From: Streptomyces melanogenes
Lineage (GTDB): Bacteria > Actinomycetota > Actinomycetes > Streptomycetales > Streptomycetaceae
Direction of reading: 5' to 3'
Assembly: GCF_014649795.1 (NCBI RefSeq)
Contig: NZ_BMTS01000006.1
Location: 248,001-312,000 of the forward strand
Length of the DNA: 64,000 bases
The notes under the pieces are model-generated. The model made no database searches and was not told the DNA's origin. It was given only the letters and a program-made list of their open reading frames with translations. A program made the translations under genes and the position numbers. Below, in pieces: positions 19,401 through 27,684 of the stretch (the first letter of the stretch is position 1; each line of letters opens with the position of its first letter).

Positions 19401-19920
19401 GCGCTGGCACACGCTCGACCGGACGGGCCGCACCCCCGTCGCCACCGAGCACGACTTCGACGTGACGCTGGAGGCGGGCGAGTACGAGGTCCGCATCCGC
19501 GGCTCCATGGACCGGGTGGAGCGGGACGAGGCGGGCCGCGCCTACGTGGTCGACTTCAAGACCGGCAAGCAGGCGCCCACCGCGAACGAGGTGGCCGCGC
19601 ACCCGCAGCTGGCGGTCTACCAGCTGGCGGTCGAGCGGGGCGCGGTCGACGAGGCGTTCGCCGGTGAGCGCCCCGCGCCCGGCGGCGCCGAGCTGGTCCA
19701 TCTGCGCCAGGCCGCCCCCAAGAAGGAGGGCGGTGAGGCGTACCCGAAGGTCCAGGCGCAGGAGCCGCTGGCGGGGGAGTGGGTCGGCGACCTCCTCGCC
19801 ACGGCGGCGGGCCGCGTCCTGGACGAGCACTTCACCCCGAACCCGGGCCAGCACTGCACGAACTGCACTTTCCGTACGTCGTGCTCGGCCCAGCCGGAGG
19901 GGCGGCAGGTACTGGAGTGA
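16417..19920 (+). CDS. adnA: Helicase-nuclease subunit AdnA
   Basis: A 1167-residue protein with a UvrD/Rep superfamily 1 motor and a C-terminal RecB-like nuclease. Walker A PGTGKTT lies near residue 58, Walker B VFVDEYQDTD near 278 and the helicase motif HRSKGLEW near 727. The nuclease has VVDFKTGK near 1044 and PQLAVYQLA near 1063. Cysteines near 916, 1147, 1150 and 1156 fit the iron-sulfur cluster that pins the AdnA nuclease domain. AdnAB is the actinobacterial counterpart of RecBCD for end resection, and the adnAB locus has been reported essential in Streptomyces. A Gly/Asp-rich low-complexity insert (about residues 485-545) interrupts the motor. The partner adnB lies downstream, separated by one lipoprotein gene. 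Confidence 0.93.
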   Translation: MSSSSFTGRTTYPQVRRRSAGAYRLVRTPLRPVDPPLLDARQRAVVDHGRGPLLVLAGPGTGKTTTLVEAVAARVAAGTDPERILVLTFSRKAAVELRDRMALRLGGTRGPQATTFHSYCYALVRAHQDADLFAEPLRLLSGPEQDVAVRDLLAGQLGLEREGLAPIRWPDELRACLTTRGFADEVRAVLARSRELGLAPDSLADFARRTGRPDWRAAAAFLAEYLDVLDLQGVLDYAELVHRAVLLAERAPHSGTSSHVSSSAPSYGPAPADAYDVVFVDEYQDTDPAQVRLLRALAGGGRTLVAFGDPDQSIYAFRGADVNGILDFPDTFRRADGTPAPVEVLTTSRRSGEALLAATRLLTRRMPMPRLPSEKARAHRELAAVRAGGRVEAYTYPTASTELENIADIVRRAHLEEGVPWHDMAVLTRAGTRALPALRRALTSAGVPVEVDGTDIPLRHEPAVTPLLTALRAVATAALLGAAEGGVGSTGEADAAGDAPTADDGGAVVDGQAADGETAEGGDAAAGGGGSAHDGGSADHTPPTWLDPETALDLLTSPLGGMDSADIRRLGRALRDEERAAGNRVPPPSDVLLARVLAEPERLVAHDPAYARGAQRLSALLRKARELLEGGGTAAEALWELWSGTPWPQRLERAALRGGTAGRNADRDLDAVCALFDTAARAEERTGGRGALNFLEEVDAQDIAADTLTRRAVRPDAVRLMTAHRSKGLEWSLVVVAGVQEGLWPDLRRRGSLLEADRIGRDGLAEPLTPGALLAEERRLFYVAATRARDRLVVTAVKAPADDGDQPSRFLAELGEEPKDVTGRPRRPLAVAALVAELRATTVDPEASEALRDAAARRLARLAALTDDEGQPMVPAAHPYRWWGLNEPTRSAVPLRDRDHPVVLSGSALDQLANTCALQWFLGREVKADAPTSAAQGFGNVVHVLADEVASGRTPADLAVLMERLDSVWDALAFDAPWKSVQEKNNARVALERFLRWHTLDRTGRTPVATEHDFDVTLEAGEYEVRIRGSMDRVERDEAGRAYVVDFKTGKQAPTANEVAAHPQLAVYQLAVERGAVDEAFAGERPAPGGAELVHLRQAAPKKEGGEAYPKVQAQEPLAGEWVGDLLATAAGRVLDEHFTPNPGQHCTNCTFRTSCSAQPEGRQVLE

Positions 19921-20007
19921 CGGATGTGGGGGGCGGGGGCGCTGTATTGATGGGGCCACGACAGTCGCACAATGTCGCGGGTCCATCGGTCTGGTGAGGA
20001 GAGACGC

Positions 20008-20904
20008 ATGTGGGTCAGTCGGAAGGTTCTGGTCGTCGCGGTGGTCGGTACGACCGCCGTCGCCGGTCTTGCGGGTTGCGGCAAGGACGGTGACAACAAG
20101 GCCAAGGGCGTTTCCGAGGCCCGGAAGCCGTCCGCGACGGCTTCCCCCACGCCCGTGGACCCGTTCGCGGGGATGACCCCCGACGCGATCGCCGAGAAGG
20201 CGGTCGGCGTGACGAAGGCGGCGAACACCGTGAAGGTGTCCGGCGCGGGCATCTCCGACGGTGAGCACATGGCCATCGAGGTCTCGGTCACCCGCCAGGG
20301 CAACTGCTCCGGCAGGGCGACCGTCAAGGGCGGCACTGCCCACCTGATCAAGGCCGACGCCAAGTCCTTCTACATGAAGGGCGACGAGAAGTTCTACCGG
20401 GCCATAGCCAAGGAGGACGGCACCCCCAAGCGGCAGGCCGACGCCATGATCGAGGTCCTCAAGGGCCGCTGGATGAAGATGCCGGCGGACGCCCCGACGA
20501 AGTCCAAGAAGCGCCGCGGCAAGGCGTCCGGCGACGACATGGGCCAATTCTGCGTGCTCTCCGACCTCGTCGCGGGCATGGACGACGACAAGGGCGACCG
20601 CACCGGGATGACCAAGGGCGCCGACACCGCCGTCGCCGGTGTGCCCGCCGTCACGCTCACCAAGAAGAAGAGCGACGGCTCCGCCGTGACGATGTACGTC
20701 GCCAAGCAGGGCCCTGCCCGGCTGCTGAAGGTCGTCGAGACGGGCGGCGACGAGCCCGGCACCGTCACCTTCAGTGACTACGACAAGCCGGTGACGATCA
20801 CCCCGCCGCCCGCCGACCAGGTCATGGACCTGGAGAAGCTGGGCATGAAGCCTGGCGGCGGCTCCGGCTCCGGCTCCGGCGGGACGGGCGAGCTGAAGGC
20901 CTGA
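20008..20904 (+). CDS. LppX/LprG-type secreted lipoprotein
   Basis: A 298-residue protein with a lipoprotein signal ending in LAGC (Cys near residue 24), a Pro/Ser/Thr linker, then a domain with the alternating pattern of the LppX_LprAFG fold, which binds lipids in mycobacteria. It ends in a Gly/Ser-rich tail (GGGSGSGSGG). Lipid binding is an inference from the fold pattern only. ATG 20008 has GAGGAG about 7 nt upstream. The gene interrupts the adnA-adnB pair, has its own apparent promoter region, and its last 28 bp are repeated just after the stop. Confidence 0.78.
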   Translation: MWVSRKVLVVAVVGTTAVAGLAGCGKDGDNKAKGVSEARKPSATASPTPVDPFAGMTPDAIAEKAVGVTKAANTVKVSGAGISDGEHMAIEVSVTRQGNCSGRATVKGGTAHLIKADAKSFYMKGDEKFYRAIAKEDGTPKRQADAMIEVLKGRWMKMPADAPTKSKKRRGKASGDDMGQFCVLSDLVAGMDDDKGDRTGMTKGADTAVAGVPAVTLTKKKSDGSAVTMYVAKQGPARLLKVVETGGDEPGTVTFSDYDKPVTITPPPADQVMDLEKLGMKPGGGSGSGSGGTGELKA

Positions 20905-20937
20905 CGCCCGGGACCGGCGAATTGAAGGCCTGACGCC
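20881..20937 (+). repeat. Imperfect 28-bp tandem repeat of the lipoprotein gene end
   Basis: Segments 20881-20908 and 20910-20937 match at 25 of 28 positions. The first copy holds the last codons and stop of the lipoprotein gene; the second repeats them, including a second TGA in the same relative place. It looks like a recent local duplication. Confidence 0.75.
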
Positions 20938-20980
20938 TGGGCGCACCCCGGTCGGGAGTGCGGGGAGCGTCACACCGGCG

Positions 20981-21016
20981 CTAACGGGGACCACGGTTGT
21001 CAGTGGCCCCCGTTAG
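20981..21016. promoter_or_regulatory. Palindrome overlapping the adnB promoter
   Basis: CTAACGGGG at 20981-20989 pairs perfectly with CCCCGTTAG at 21008-21016, and CCAC/GTGG pairs inside it, giving a near-symmetrical element of 36 bp. The right arm contains part of the -10-like TAGCCT (21014-21019) of adnB. It could be an operator for adnB or the terminator of the lipoprotein gene. Confidence 0.55.
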
Positions 21017-21026
21017 CCTCTCTGGG

Positions 21027-24000
21027 GTGCCCCTCCTCACCGACCCCGAAGAGCTCAAGGAGCTCCTCGGCATCCCGTTCACCCCGGAGCAGACGGCGTG
21101 CATCACCGCCCCGCCCGCCCCGCAGGTCGTCGTGGCCGGCGCCGGGTCCGGGAAGACCACCGTGATGGCGGCCCGGGTGGTCTGGCTGGTCGGCACCGGG
21201 CAGGTCGCCCCCGAGCAGGTCCTCGGACTGACCTTCACCAACAAGGCCGCGGGCGAGCTCGCCGAGCGCGTCCGGACCGCCCTGGTCCGCGCGGGCATCA
21301 CCGACCCGGACGCGATCGACCCGGACAACCCCCCGGGCGAGCCCCGGATCTCGACGTACCACGCGTTCGCCGGACAGCTCCTGACCGACCACGGTCTGCG
21401 GATAGGGCTCGAGCCCACCTCCCGGCTGCTCGCGGACGCCACCCGCTACCAGCTCGCGGCCCGTGTGCTGCGCGAGGCACCGGGTCCGTACCCCGCGCTG
21501 ACCAAGTCCTTCGCCTCCCTGGTCAGCGACCTGCTGGCGCTGGACGCGGAGCTCGCCGAGCACCTCGTACGACCGGAGGAGCTGCGGGCGTACGACCGGG
21601 AGCTGCTCCGCGCCCTGGAGGGCGCCAGGCTCAGCAACGCGGATCTGCGCAAGGTGCCCGAAGCGGCCGAGGGGCGGCTGGAACTCCTCGACCTCACCGT
21701 CCGTTACCGGGATGCCAAGAAATCCCGTGACCTGCTCGACTTCGGCGACCAGATCGCGCTCTCCGCCGAGCTCGCCCTCACCCGCCCCGAGGTCGGCCGG
21801 ATCCTGCGCGACGAGTTCCGCGTCGTGCTGCTCGACGAGTACCAGGACACCTCGGTCGCCCAGCGCCGGCTGCTCGCCGCCCTGTTCGGCGGGGGGACCG
21901 GACACGCGGTGACCGCCGTCGGCGACCCCTGCCAGGCCATCTACGGCTGGCGCGGCGCCTCGGTGGCCAACCTGGACGACTTCCCGCGCCACTTCCCGTA
22001 CGGGGACGGCAGCCCGGCCACCCGCCACTCGCTCAGCGAGAACCGCCGCAGCGGCGGCCGTCTGCTCGACCTCGCCAACTCGCTGGCCGCGCCGCTGCGC
22101 GCGATGCACGCGGGCGTGGAGGCACTGCGCCCGGCCCCCGGCGCCGAGCGCGACGGCACGGTCCGCATCGCCCTGCTCGACACCCACCAGGAGGAGATCG
22201 ACTGGCTCGCGGACTCCCTGGCGCACCTCGTCCGCACTGGCAAGGAGCCCGGCGAGATCGCCGTCCTGTGCCGGACCGCGGGCGACTTCCCGCAGATCCA
22301 GGGCGCGCTCGTCGCGCGCGACATCCCCGTCGAGGTCGTCGGCCTCTCCGGGCTGCTCCACCTGCCCGAGGTCGCTGACCTGGTGGCGGTCTGCGAAGTC
22401 CTCCAGGACCCGGGCGCCAACGCCTCGCTCGTCCGCGTCCTGACCGGCCCGCGCTGGCGCGTCGGCCCCCGCGACCTGGCCCTGCTCGGCCGCCGTGCGC
22501 GCCATCTCGTACGGCGCGAGCGGGCCGGGTCGGACGATCCGGACCAGCGGCTCGCGGACGCCGTGGAGGGTGTCGACCCGGCCGAGGTGATCTCCCTCGC
22601 GGACGCACTCGACACCTTCCTGGAGTCGGGCGACGGCGAGGACGACGAGCTGCCGTTCTCGGCCGAGGCGCGGGTGCGCTTCGCCCGGCTCGCCGCCGAG
22701 CTGCGCGATCTGCGCCGCTCGCTCGCCGACCCGCTCATGGACGTGCTCCACCGAGTGCTCACCACCACCGGCCTGGAGGTCGAGCTCTCGGCCTCGCCGC
22801 ACGCCCTGGCCGCCCGCCGCCGCGAGACCCTGGCCAACTTCCTGGACATAGCGGCGGGGTTCGCGGCCCTCGACGGCGAGGCCTCGCTCCTTGCCTTCCT
22901 CGGCTTCCTGCGCACCGCCGCCCAGTACGAGAAGGGCCTGGACAACGCCCTGCCCGGCGGCGAGAACACGGTGAAGGTGCTCACCGCCCACAAGTCCAAA
23001 GGACTTGAGTGGGACGTGGTCGCCGTCCCCGGCCTGGTCAACGGAACCTTCCCCTCCACCCAGTCGCGGGAGGCCTGGACGGCCCAGGCCAAGGTCCTTC
23101 CGCACGCGCTGCGCGGCGACGCCCCGACCCTCCCGGCGACTCCGGAGTGGGACGCCAAGGGCCTCAAGGCCTTCAAGGAGGAGCTGAAGGAGCACCAGCA
23201 CACCGAGGAACTGCGGCTGGGCTACGTCACGTTCACGCGCCCCCGCTCGCTGCTCCTCGGCTCGGGCCACTGGTGGGGCCCGAGCCAGAAGAAGCCGCGC
23301 GGCCCGTCCGAGTTCCTCCAGGCGCTGTACACCCACTGCGAGGCGGGCCACGGCGAGATCGAGGCCTGGGCCGACAAGCCCGCCGAGGACGCCGAGAACC
23401 CGGCCCTGAGCGAGTCTGCCGCCACGCACGCGTGGCCGCTCCCGCTCGACCCCACGTCGCTGGCCCGCCGACGGGCGGCGGCCGAGACCGTCCTGGCGTA
23501 CCTGGACGCGGAGGGGGCGGCCGGTGCGGAAGAGCTGTACTACGCGCGCGAGGACGAGGACTCGGCCCACGCGCGCGTGGAGGACGACTTCTCCCACGAG
23601 CCCGACTTCCCCTACGAGGACGACGCGCTCCCCCCGGATGACTTCGACGCCTTCGGTGACGCGGACGACCTGGATGTCCTCTCCGCGCTGGAGGACGGCT
23701 GGGAGAGCCTGCCGACGCAGCGCCCGGCACCGGCCGAGCACCCCGCCCCGGCCGACGCCCACGCGCGCGCCGACGTCCCCGCCCAGCCCTCCCGCCCCCG
23801 TACGGACTCCCGTACCGGCTCCGCCCCGCGGGAGCCTGTCCTCACCCCCGAGGAGCGCCGCGCCATCGCGTCCTGGGACCGCGACCTGGAGGCGCTCACC
23901 ACCGAGCTCCGCCGCGCCCGCGCCACCAGCCGCGAGGTCCTGGTGCCGCCCTCGCTCACCGCCTCCGACCTGCTGAGACTGGCCGCCGACCCGGACGGCT

Positions 24001-24647
24001 TCGCCCAGGAGCTGGCCCGTCCGATGCCGAAGCCGCCGCAGCCCGCCGCCCGCCGCGGCACCCGGTTCCACGCCTGGGTGGAGTCCCGCTTCGAGGAGCT
24101 GCCGCTGCCCATGCTCGGCCCCGACGAGCTCCCCGGCGGCGACGAGAGCGACGCCGACATCGCGGACGAGCGGGACCTCGCGGCCCTCAAGGAGGCGTTC
24201 GAGCGCTCCCCGTACGCCCGGCGCACCCCGCTCCGCACCGAAGCGCCGGTCCAGCTCACGCTGGCGGGCCGGGTCATCCGTGGCCGCATCGACGCGGTGT
24301 ACCCGGGCGAGCGGCCGGGCACGTACGAGATCGTCGACTGGAAGACCGGCCGCGGCGCCACCGGCGACCCGCTCCAGCTCGCCGTCTACCGGCTCGCCTG
24401 GGCCGAGCAGCACGGCGTCCCGCTGGACTCCGTCACGGCCGCCTTCCTGTACGTACGTACAGGGGAGACGGTCCGCCCCGCCCGCCTCCCCGGCCGCGCC
24501 GAGCTGGAGCGGATCCTGCTGGGGGAGCGAGGGGGAGAGGGCAACGGCGGGGCCGAGCACGGGCACGCGCGCGAGGAGGCCGCCCCCGCGCCCCCGCACG
24601 GCCCGGCCGGGACACCGGCGGACATCCCACCACCAGCGGCCGGATAG
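21027..24647 (+). CDS. adnB: Helicase-nuclease subunit AdnB
   Basis: A 1206-residue superfamily 1 helicase with a C-terminal RecB-like nuclease, the partner of AdnA. Walker A GAGSGKTT lies near residue 38, Walker B LLDEYQDTS near 268 and HKSKGLEWD near 655. The nuclease shows IVDWKTGRG near 1102 and LQLAVYRLA near 1115; no iron-sulfur Cys set is visible, as expected for AdnB. An acidic linker (near residues 835-900, rich in Asp and Glu) and a Pro/Ala/Arg-rich stretch separate motor and nuclease. GTG 21027 is chosen because a TAGCCT hexamer ends 7 nt before it and homologues begin here. The TAG stop is part of the -10 hexamer of the next gene. Confidence 0.93.
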   Translation: MPLLTDPEELKELLGIPFTPEQTACITAPPAPQVVVAGAGSGKTTVMAARVVWLVGTGQVAPEQVLGLTFTNKAAGELAERVRTALVRAGITDPDAIDPDNPPGEPRISTYHAFAGQLLTDHGLRIGLEPTSRLLADATRYQLAARVLREAPGPYPALTKSFASLVSDLLALDAELAEHLVRPEELRAYDRELLRALEGARLSNADLRKVPEAAEGRLELLDLTVRYRDAKKSRDLLDFGDQIALSAELALTRPEVGRILRDEFRVVLLDEYQDTSVAQRRLLAALFGGGTGHAVTAVGDPCQAIYGWRGASVANLDDFPRHFPYGDGSPATRHSLSENRRSGGRLLDLANSLAAPLRAMHAGVEALRPAPGAERDGTVRIALLDTHQEEIDWLADSLAHLVRTGKEPGEIAVLCRTAGDFPQIQGALVARDIPVEVVGLSGLLHLPEVADLVAVCEVLQDPGANASLVRVLTGPRWRVGPRDLALLGRRARHLVRRERAGSDDPDQRLADAVEGVDPAEVISLADALDTFLESGDGEDDELPFSAEARVRFARLAAELRDLRRSLADPLMDVLHRVLTTTGLEVELSASPHALAARRRETLANFLDIAAGFAALDGEASLLAFLGFLRTAAQYEKGLDNALPGGENTVKVLTAHKSKGLEWDVVAVPGLVNGTFPSTQSREAWTAQAKVLPHALRGDAPTLPATPEWDAKGLKAFKEELKEHQHTEELRLGYVTFTRPRSLLLGSGHWWGPSQKKPRGPSEFLQALYTHCEAGHGEIEAWADKPAEDAENPALSESAATHAWPLPLDPTSLARRRAAAETVLAYLDAEGAAGAEELYYAREDEDSAHARVEDDFSHEPDFPYEDDALPPDDFDAFGDADDLDVLSALEDGWESLPTQRPAPAEHPAPADAHARADVPAQPSRPRTDSRTGSAPREPVLTPEERRAIASWDRDLEALTTELRRARATSREVLVPPSLTASDLLRLAADPDGFAQELARPMPKPPQPAARRGTRFHAWVESRFEELPLPMLGPDELPGGDESDADIADERDLAALKEAFERSPYARRTPLRTEAPVQLTLAGRVIRGRIDAVYPGERPGTYEIVDWKTGRGATGDPLQLAVYRLAWAEQHGVPLDSVTAAFLYVRTGETVRPARLPGRAELERILLGERGGEGNGGAEHGHAREEAAPAPPHGPAGTPADIPPPAAG

Positions 24648-24657
24648 GCTCAATGGC

Positions 24658-26076
24658 ATGAGCGAGACCCCGGACAGCGCCGTCCAGACCGCAGCCGACG
24701 ACACCGTGCGCGCGTACATCGAGCAGCACCGCGCCGCCTTCCTCGACGACCTCGCGCAGTGGCTGCGGATCCCGTCCGTGTCGGCCCAGCCCGAGCACGA
24801 CGGCGACGTCCGGCGCAGCGCCGACTGGCTGGCCGCCAAGCTCAAGGAGACCGGCTTCCCGGTCACCGAGGTCCTCCCGACCCCGGGCGCCCCGGCCGTC
24901 TACGCGGAGTGGCCCTCCGGCGACCCCGAGGCCCCCACTGTGCTCGTCTACGGCCACCACGACGTGCAGCCCGCCGCGCGCGAGGACGGCTGGCACACCG
25001 AGCCCTTCGAGCCGGAGCTGCGCGACGGCCGGCTGTACGGGCGGGGCGCGGCCGACGACAAGGGCCAGGTGTTCTTCCACACCCTGGGCGTGCGGGCGCA
25101 CCTCGCCGCCACCGGCCGTACCGCGCCCGCCGTCAACCTCAAGCTCCTGGTCGAGGGCGAGGAGGAGTCCGGCTCGCCGAACTTCCGCGCTCTCGTCGAG
25201 GCGCACGCCGACCGCTTCGCCGCCGACGCCGTGATCGTCTCCGACACCGGCATGTGGTCGGAGAACACACCTACGGTGTGCACGGGCATGCGCGGCCTCG
25301 CCGAGTGCGAGATCCGGCTGTACGGACCGGACCAGGACATCCACTCCGGTTCCTTCGGCGGCGCCGTGCCCAACCCGGCCACCGCCGCCGCCCGTCTGGT
25401 CGCGGCGCTGCACGACGCCGACGAGCGGGTCGCCGTGCCCGGCTTCTACGACGGCATCGCCGAGCTGACCGAGGCCGAGCGCGAGCTCGTCGCCGAGCTG
25501 CCCTTCGACGAGGCCGAGTGGCTGCGTACCGCCAAGTCCCGTGCCGCCCAAGGAGAAGCCGGATACTCGACCCTCGAGCGCGTCTGGGCCCGGCCGACCG
25601 CCGAGGTCAACGGCATCGGCGGCGGCTACCAGGGCCCCGGCGGCAAGACGATCATCCCGTCGTCGGCGATGGTGAAGCTGTCGTTCCGGCTGGTCGCCGG
25701 ACAGGATCCGGACCGGATCGAGAAGCTGGTCACGGAGTGGGTCGCCGCCCAGGTCCCGGCCGGCATCCGGCACGAGATCGCCTTCAGTGCGGCCACCCGT
25801 CCCTGTCTGACGCCGCTGGACCACCCGGCGCTGCAGTCCGTCGTACGGGCCATGGGCCGCGCCTTCGGCCAGAAGATCCGCTTCACGCGCGAGGGCGGCT
25901 CCGGCCCGGCCGCCGACCTCCAGGACGTGCTCGGCGCGCCGGTGCTCTTCCTGGGGATCTCCGTCCCGTCCGACGGCTGGCACGCGCCCAACGAGAAGGT
26001 CGAGGTCGACCTCCTCCTCAAGGGCGTCGAGACCACCGCCCACCTGTGGGGCGACCTCGCCGCCGTACGGCGGTGA
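24658..26076 (+). CDS. M20 family dipeptidase
   Basis: A 472-residue zinc peptidase of the M20A type. Metal and catalytic motifs are visible: GHHDVQP near residue 101, GRGAADDKG near 131 with the bridging Asp, and the catalytic pair GEEESGS near 167. A dimerisation domain follows (residues about 200-350). It should hydrolyse dipeptides or acylated amino acids in the cytosol. The gene appears leaderless: TAGGCT (24645-24650) lies 7 nt before the ATG and overlaps the adnB stop codon. It is followed by nudC in the same direction. Confidence 0.92.
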   Translation: MSETPDSAVQTAADDTVRAYIEQHRAAFLDDLAQWLRIPSVSAQPEHDGDVRRSADWLAAKLKETGFPVTEVLPTPGAPAVYAEWPSGDPEAPTVLVYGHHDVQPAAREDGWHTEPFEPELRDGRLYGRGAADDKGQVFFHTLGVRAHLAATGRTAPAVNLKLLVEGEEESGSPNFRALVEAHADRFAADAVIVSDTGMWSENTPTVCTGMRGLAECEIRLYGPDQDIHSGSFGGAVPNPATAAARLVAALHDADERVAVPGFYDGIAELTEAERELVAELPFDEAEWLRTAKSRAAQGEAGYSTLERVWARPTAEVNGIGGGYQGPGGKTIIPSSAMVKLSFRLVAGQDPDRIEKLVTEWVAAQVPAGIRHEIAFSAATRPCLTPLDHPALQSVVRAMGRAFGQKIRFTREGGSGPAADLQDVLGAPVLFLGISVPSDGWHAPNEKVEVDLLLKGVETTAHLWGDLAAVRR

Positions 26077-26151
26077 AGGGCCGCGGCCCCGCCGCACCAC
26101 CGCCGAACGAACACCGCTGAACCCATCCACCCGGGGGAGTTGGAAGCACCT

Positions 26152-27132
26152 GTGAGCACCACCAGCACCACCAGCACCACCAGCAGTGACGCCACCGCGG
26201 ACCGGCCGATCGGCCTCGCCACGCCCATCAGCCTCACCGAGGCCAGCGGCATCGACCGCGCGGCCCACCACCGCCTGGACGAGGCCTGGCTGGCGGCGGC
26301 CTGGAGCCACCCCACGACCAGGGTCTTCGTGGTCTCCGGCGGTCAGGTCCTGATCGACGACACCGCCGACGGCCGTACGGAACTGGTGATGACCCCGGCC
26401 TTCGAGGCCCCCGTCACCGAGACCCACCGCTACTTCCTGGGCACCGACGACGACGGCGTCAGCTACTTCGCGCTCCAGAAGGACTCCCTGCCGGGCCGGA
26501 TGGACCAGTCCGCCCGCGCGGCGGGCCTGCGCGAGGCCGGGCTGCTCCTGTCGCCCCGGGACACCGGCCTGATGGTCCACGCGGTCGCCCTGGAGAACTG
26601 GCAGCGGCTGCACCGCTTCTGCTCCCGCTGCGGCGAGCGCACGGTCATCGCGGCCGCCGGCCACATCCGCCGCTGCCAGGCGTGCGGCGCCGAGCACTAC
26701 CCGCGCACCGACCCGGCCGTGATCATGCTGGTCACGGACGACGAGGACCGCGCGCTGCTCGGCCGCCAGGTGCACTGGCCGGAGGGCCGCTTCTCGACCC
26801 TGGCGGGCTTCGTCGAGCCCGGCGAGTCCATCGAGCAGTCGGTGCGCCGCGAGGTCTTCGAGGAGGCGGGCGTCACGGTCGGCGAGGTCGAGTACGTCGC
26901 CAGCCAGCCCTGGCCGTTCCCGTCCAGCCTGATGCTCGGCTTCATGGCGCACGCCACGTCGTCCGAGATCAACGTGGACGGCGAGGAGATCCACGAGGCC
27001 CGCTGGTTCTCCCGCGAGGACCTGCGCGCCGCCTTCGAGTCGGGCGAGGTCCTGCCGCCGTACGGCATCTCGATCGCGGCCCGCCTCATCGAGCTCTGGT
27101 ACGGCAAGCCGCTGCCCAGGCCCACGCACTGA
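26152..27132 (+). CDS. nudC: NAD(+) diphosphatase NudC
   Basis: A 326-residue Nudix hydrolase. The zinc ribbon has CSRC near residue 157 and CQAC near 175; the Nudix box GFVEPGESIEQ...REVFEEAG spans about 219-241; SQPWPFPSSLM is the NADH-pyrophosphatase signature after the box. It cleaves NAD(H) to NMN and AMP and, in E. coli, removes NAD caps from RNA. GTG 26152 lies behind GGAAG; the N-terminus is a short Ser/Thr repeat encoded by tandem ACCAGC-like units. It ends at a strong bidirectional terminator shared with the convergent mycoredoxin gene. Confidence 0.94.
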   Translation: MSTTSTTSTTSSDATADRPIGLATPISLTEASGIDRAAHHRLDEAWLAAAWSHPTTRVFVVSGGQVLIDDTADGRTELVMTPAFEAPVTETHRYFLGTDDDGVSYFALQKDSLPGRMDQSARAAGLREAGLLLSPRDTGLMVHAVALENWQRLHRFCSRCGERTVIAAAGHIRRCQACGAEHYPRTDPAVIMLVTDDEDRALLGRQVHWPEGRFSTLAGFVEPGESIEQSVRREVFEEAGVTVGEVEYVASQPWPFPSSLMLGFMAHATSSEINVDGEEIHEARWFSREDLRAAFESGEVLPPYGISIAARLIELWYGKPLPRPTH

Positions 27133-27161
27133 GCCCGGCGCCTCCGGGCCCCGGCACACGG

Positions 27162-27190
27162 AGGGCCCCCACCGCGCCGGTGGGGGCCCT
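27162..27190. terminator. Bidirectional terminator between nudC and mycoredoxin
   Basis: Arms 27162-27174 and 27178-27190 form a perfect 13-bp GC-rich stem with a CGC loop. It lies between convergent genes, so it can serve both. Confidence 0.85.
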
Positions 27191-27213
27191 CTACGCGCGC
27201 GTGGAGCTCAGGC

Positions 27214-27456
27214 TCAGGCGCCTATCTTCTGCTTGACCTGCGCGAGCGACGGGTTCGTCAGCGTCGAGCCGTCGGCGAAGAGCACGGTCGGCACCGTCTG
27301 GTTGCCCCCGTTGGCCTTCTCGACGAACGCCGCCGACTCCGGGTCCTGCTCGATGTTGATCTCGTTGTACGCGATGCCCTCGCGGTCCATCTGGCTCTTC
27401 AGCCGGCGGCAGTAGCCGCACCACGTGGTGCTGTACATCGTCACAGTGCCCGGCAT
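27214..27456 (-). CDS. mrx1: Mycoredoxin (glutaredoxin-like)
   Basis: An 80-residue thioredoxin-fold protein with the CGYC active site (WCGYCRR, Cys near residues 12 and 15) and the cis-Pro in TVPTV. Mrx1 proteins reduce mycothiol mixed disulfides in actinobacteria. The ATG at 27456 has GGAG about 9 nt upstream; longer in-frame starts are not supported. A perfect SigR-type promoter lies about 80 bp upstream on the same strand, which fits a thiol-stress role. It is divergent from uvrD2, the same arrangement as in mycobacteria. Confidence 0.92.
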   Translation of the reverse strand: MPGTVTMYSTTWCGYCRRLKSQMDREGIAYNEINIEQDPESAAFVEKANGGNQTVPTVLFADGSTLTNPSLAQVKQKIGA

Positions 27457-27532
27457 GCTCTCGCACTCCTCATGTTCGGCTCGGTGGGTGGATCTTGGTC
27501 GATGGCCCTCAGCGGCTGAGTGCCAAGGGGAG

Positions 27533-27559
27533 AACGTACGCGATCGGGCCGCCATTCCC
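27533..27559 (-). promoter_or_regulatory. SigR-type promoter of mycoredoxin
   Basis: On the minus strand GGGAAT (27559-27554) is followed by 18 nt and GTT (27535-27533), an exact match to the SigR consensus. Transcription would start about 70 nt before the mycoredoxin ATG. Confidence 0.88.
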
Positions 27560-27684
27560 GACCGGTACGGGGGAGGCGGCCGGGAGACAGTGGGAAGGCT
27601 GCGGTCGCGGCATTAGTACGACCAATCCCGCCCCCTGTGGACAACGCGTCCCGTCCGCCTCCGCCGACCTGGCAGCATGGCGGG

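Noticed and set aside
26158..26181. Microsatellite in nudC
   Set aside because: It is a short run of Thr/Ser codons in the variable N-terminus, not a distinct element.
27593..27618. SigR-like GGAAG-N18-GTA before uvrD2
   Set aside because: Two mismatches to the consensus and a better -10 hexamer at 27673 explain uvrD2 transcription.
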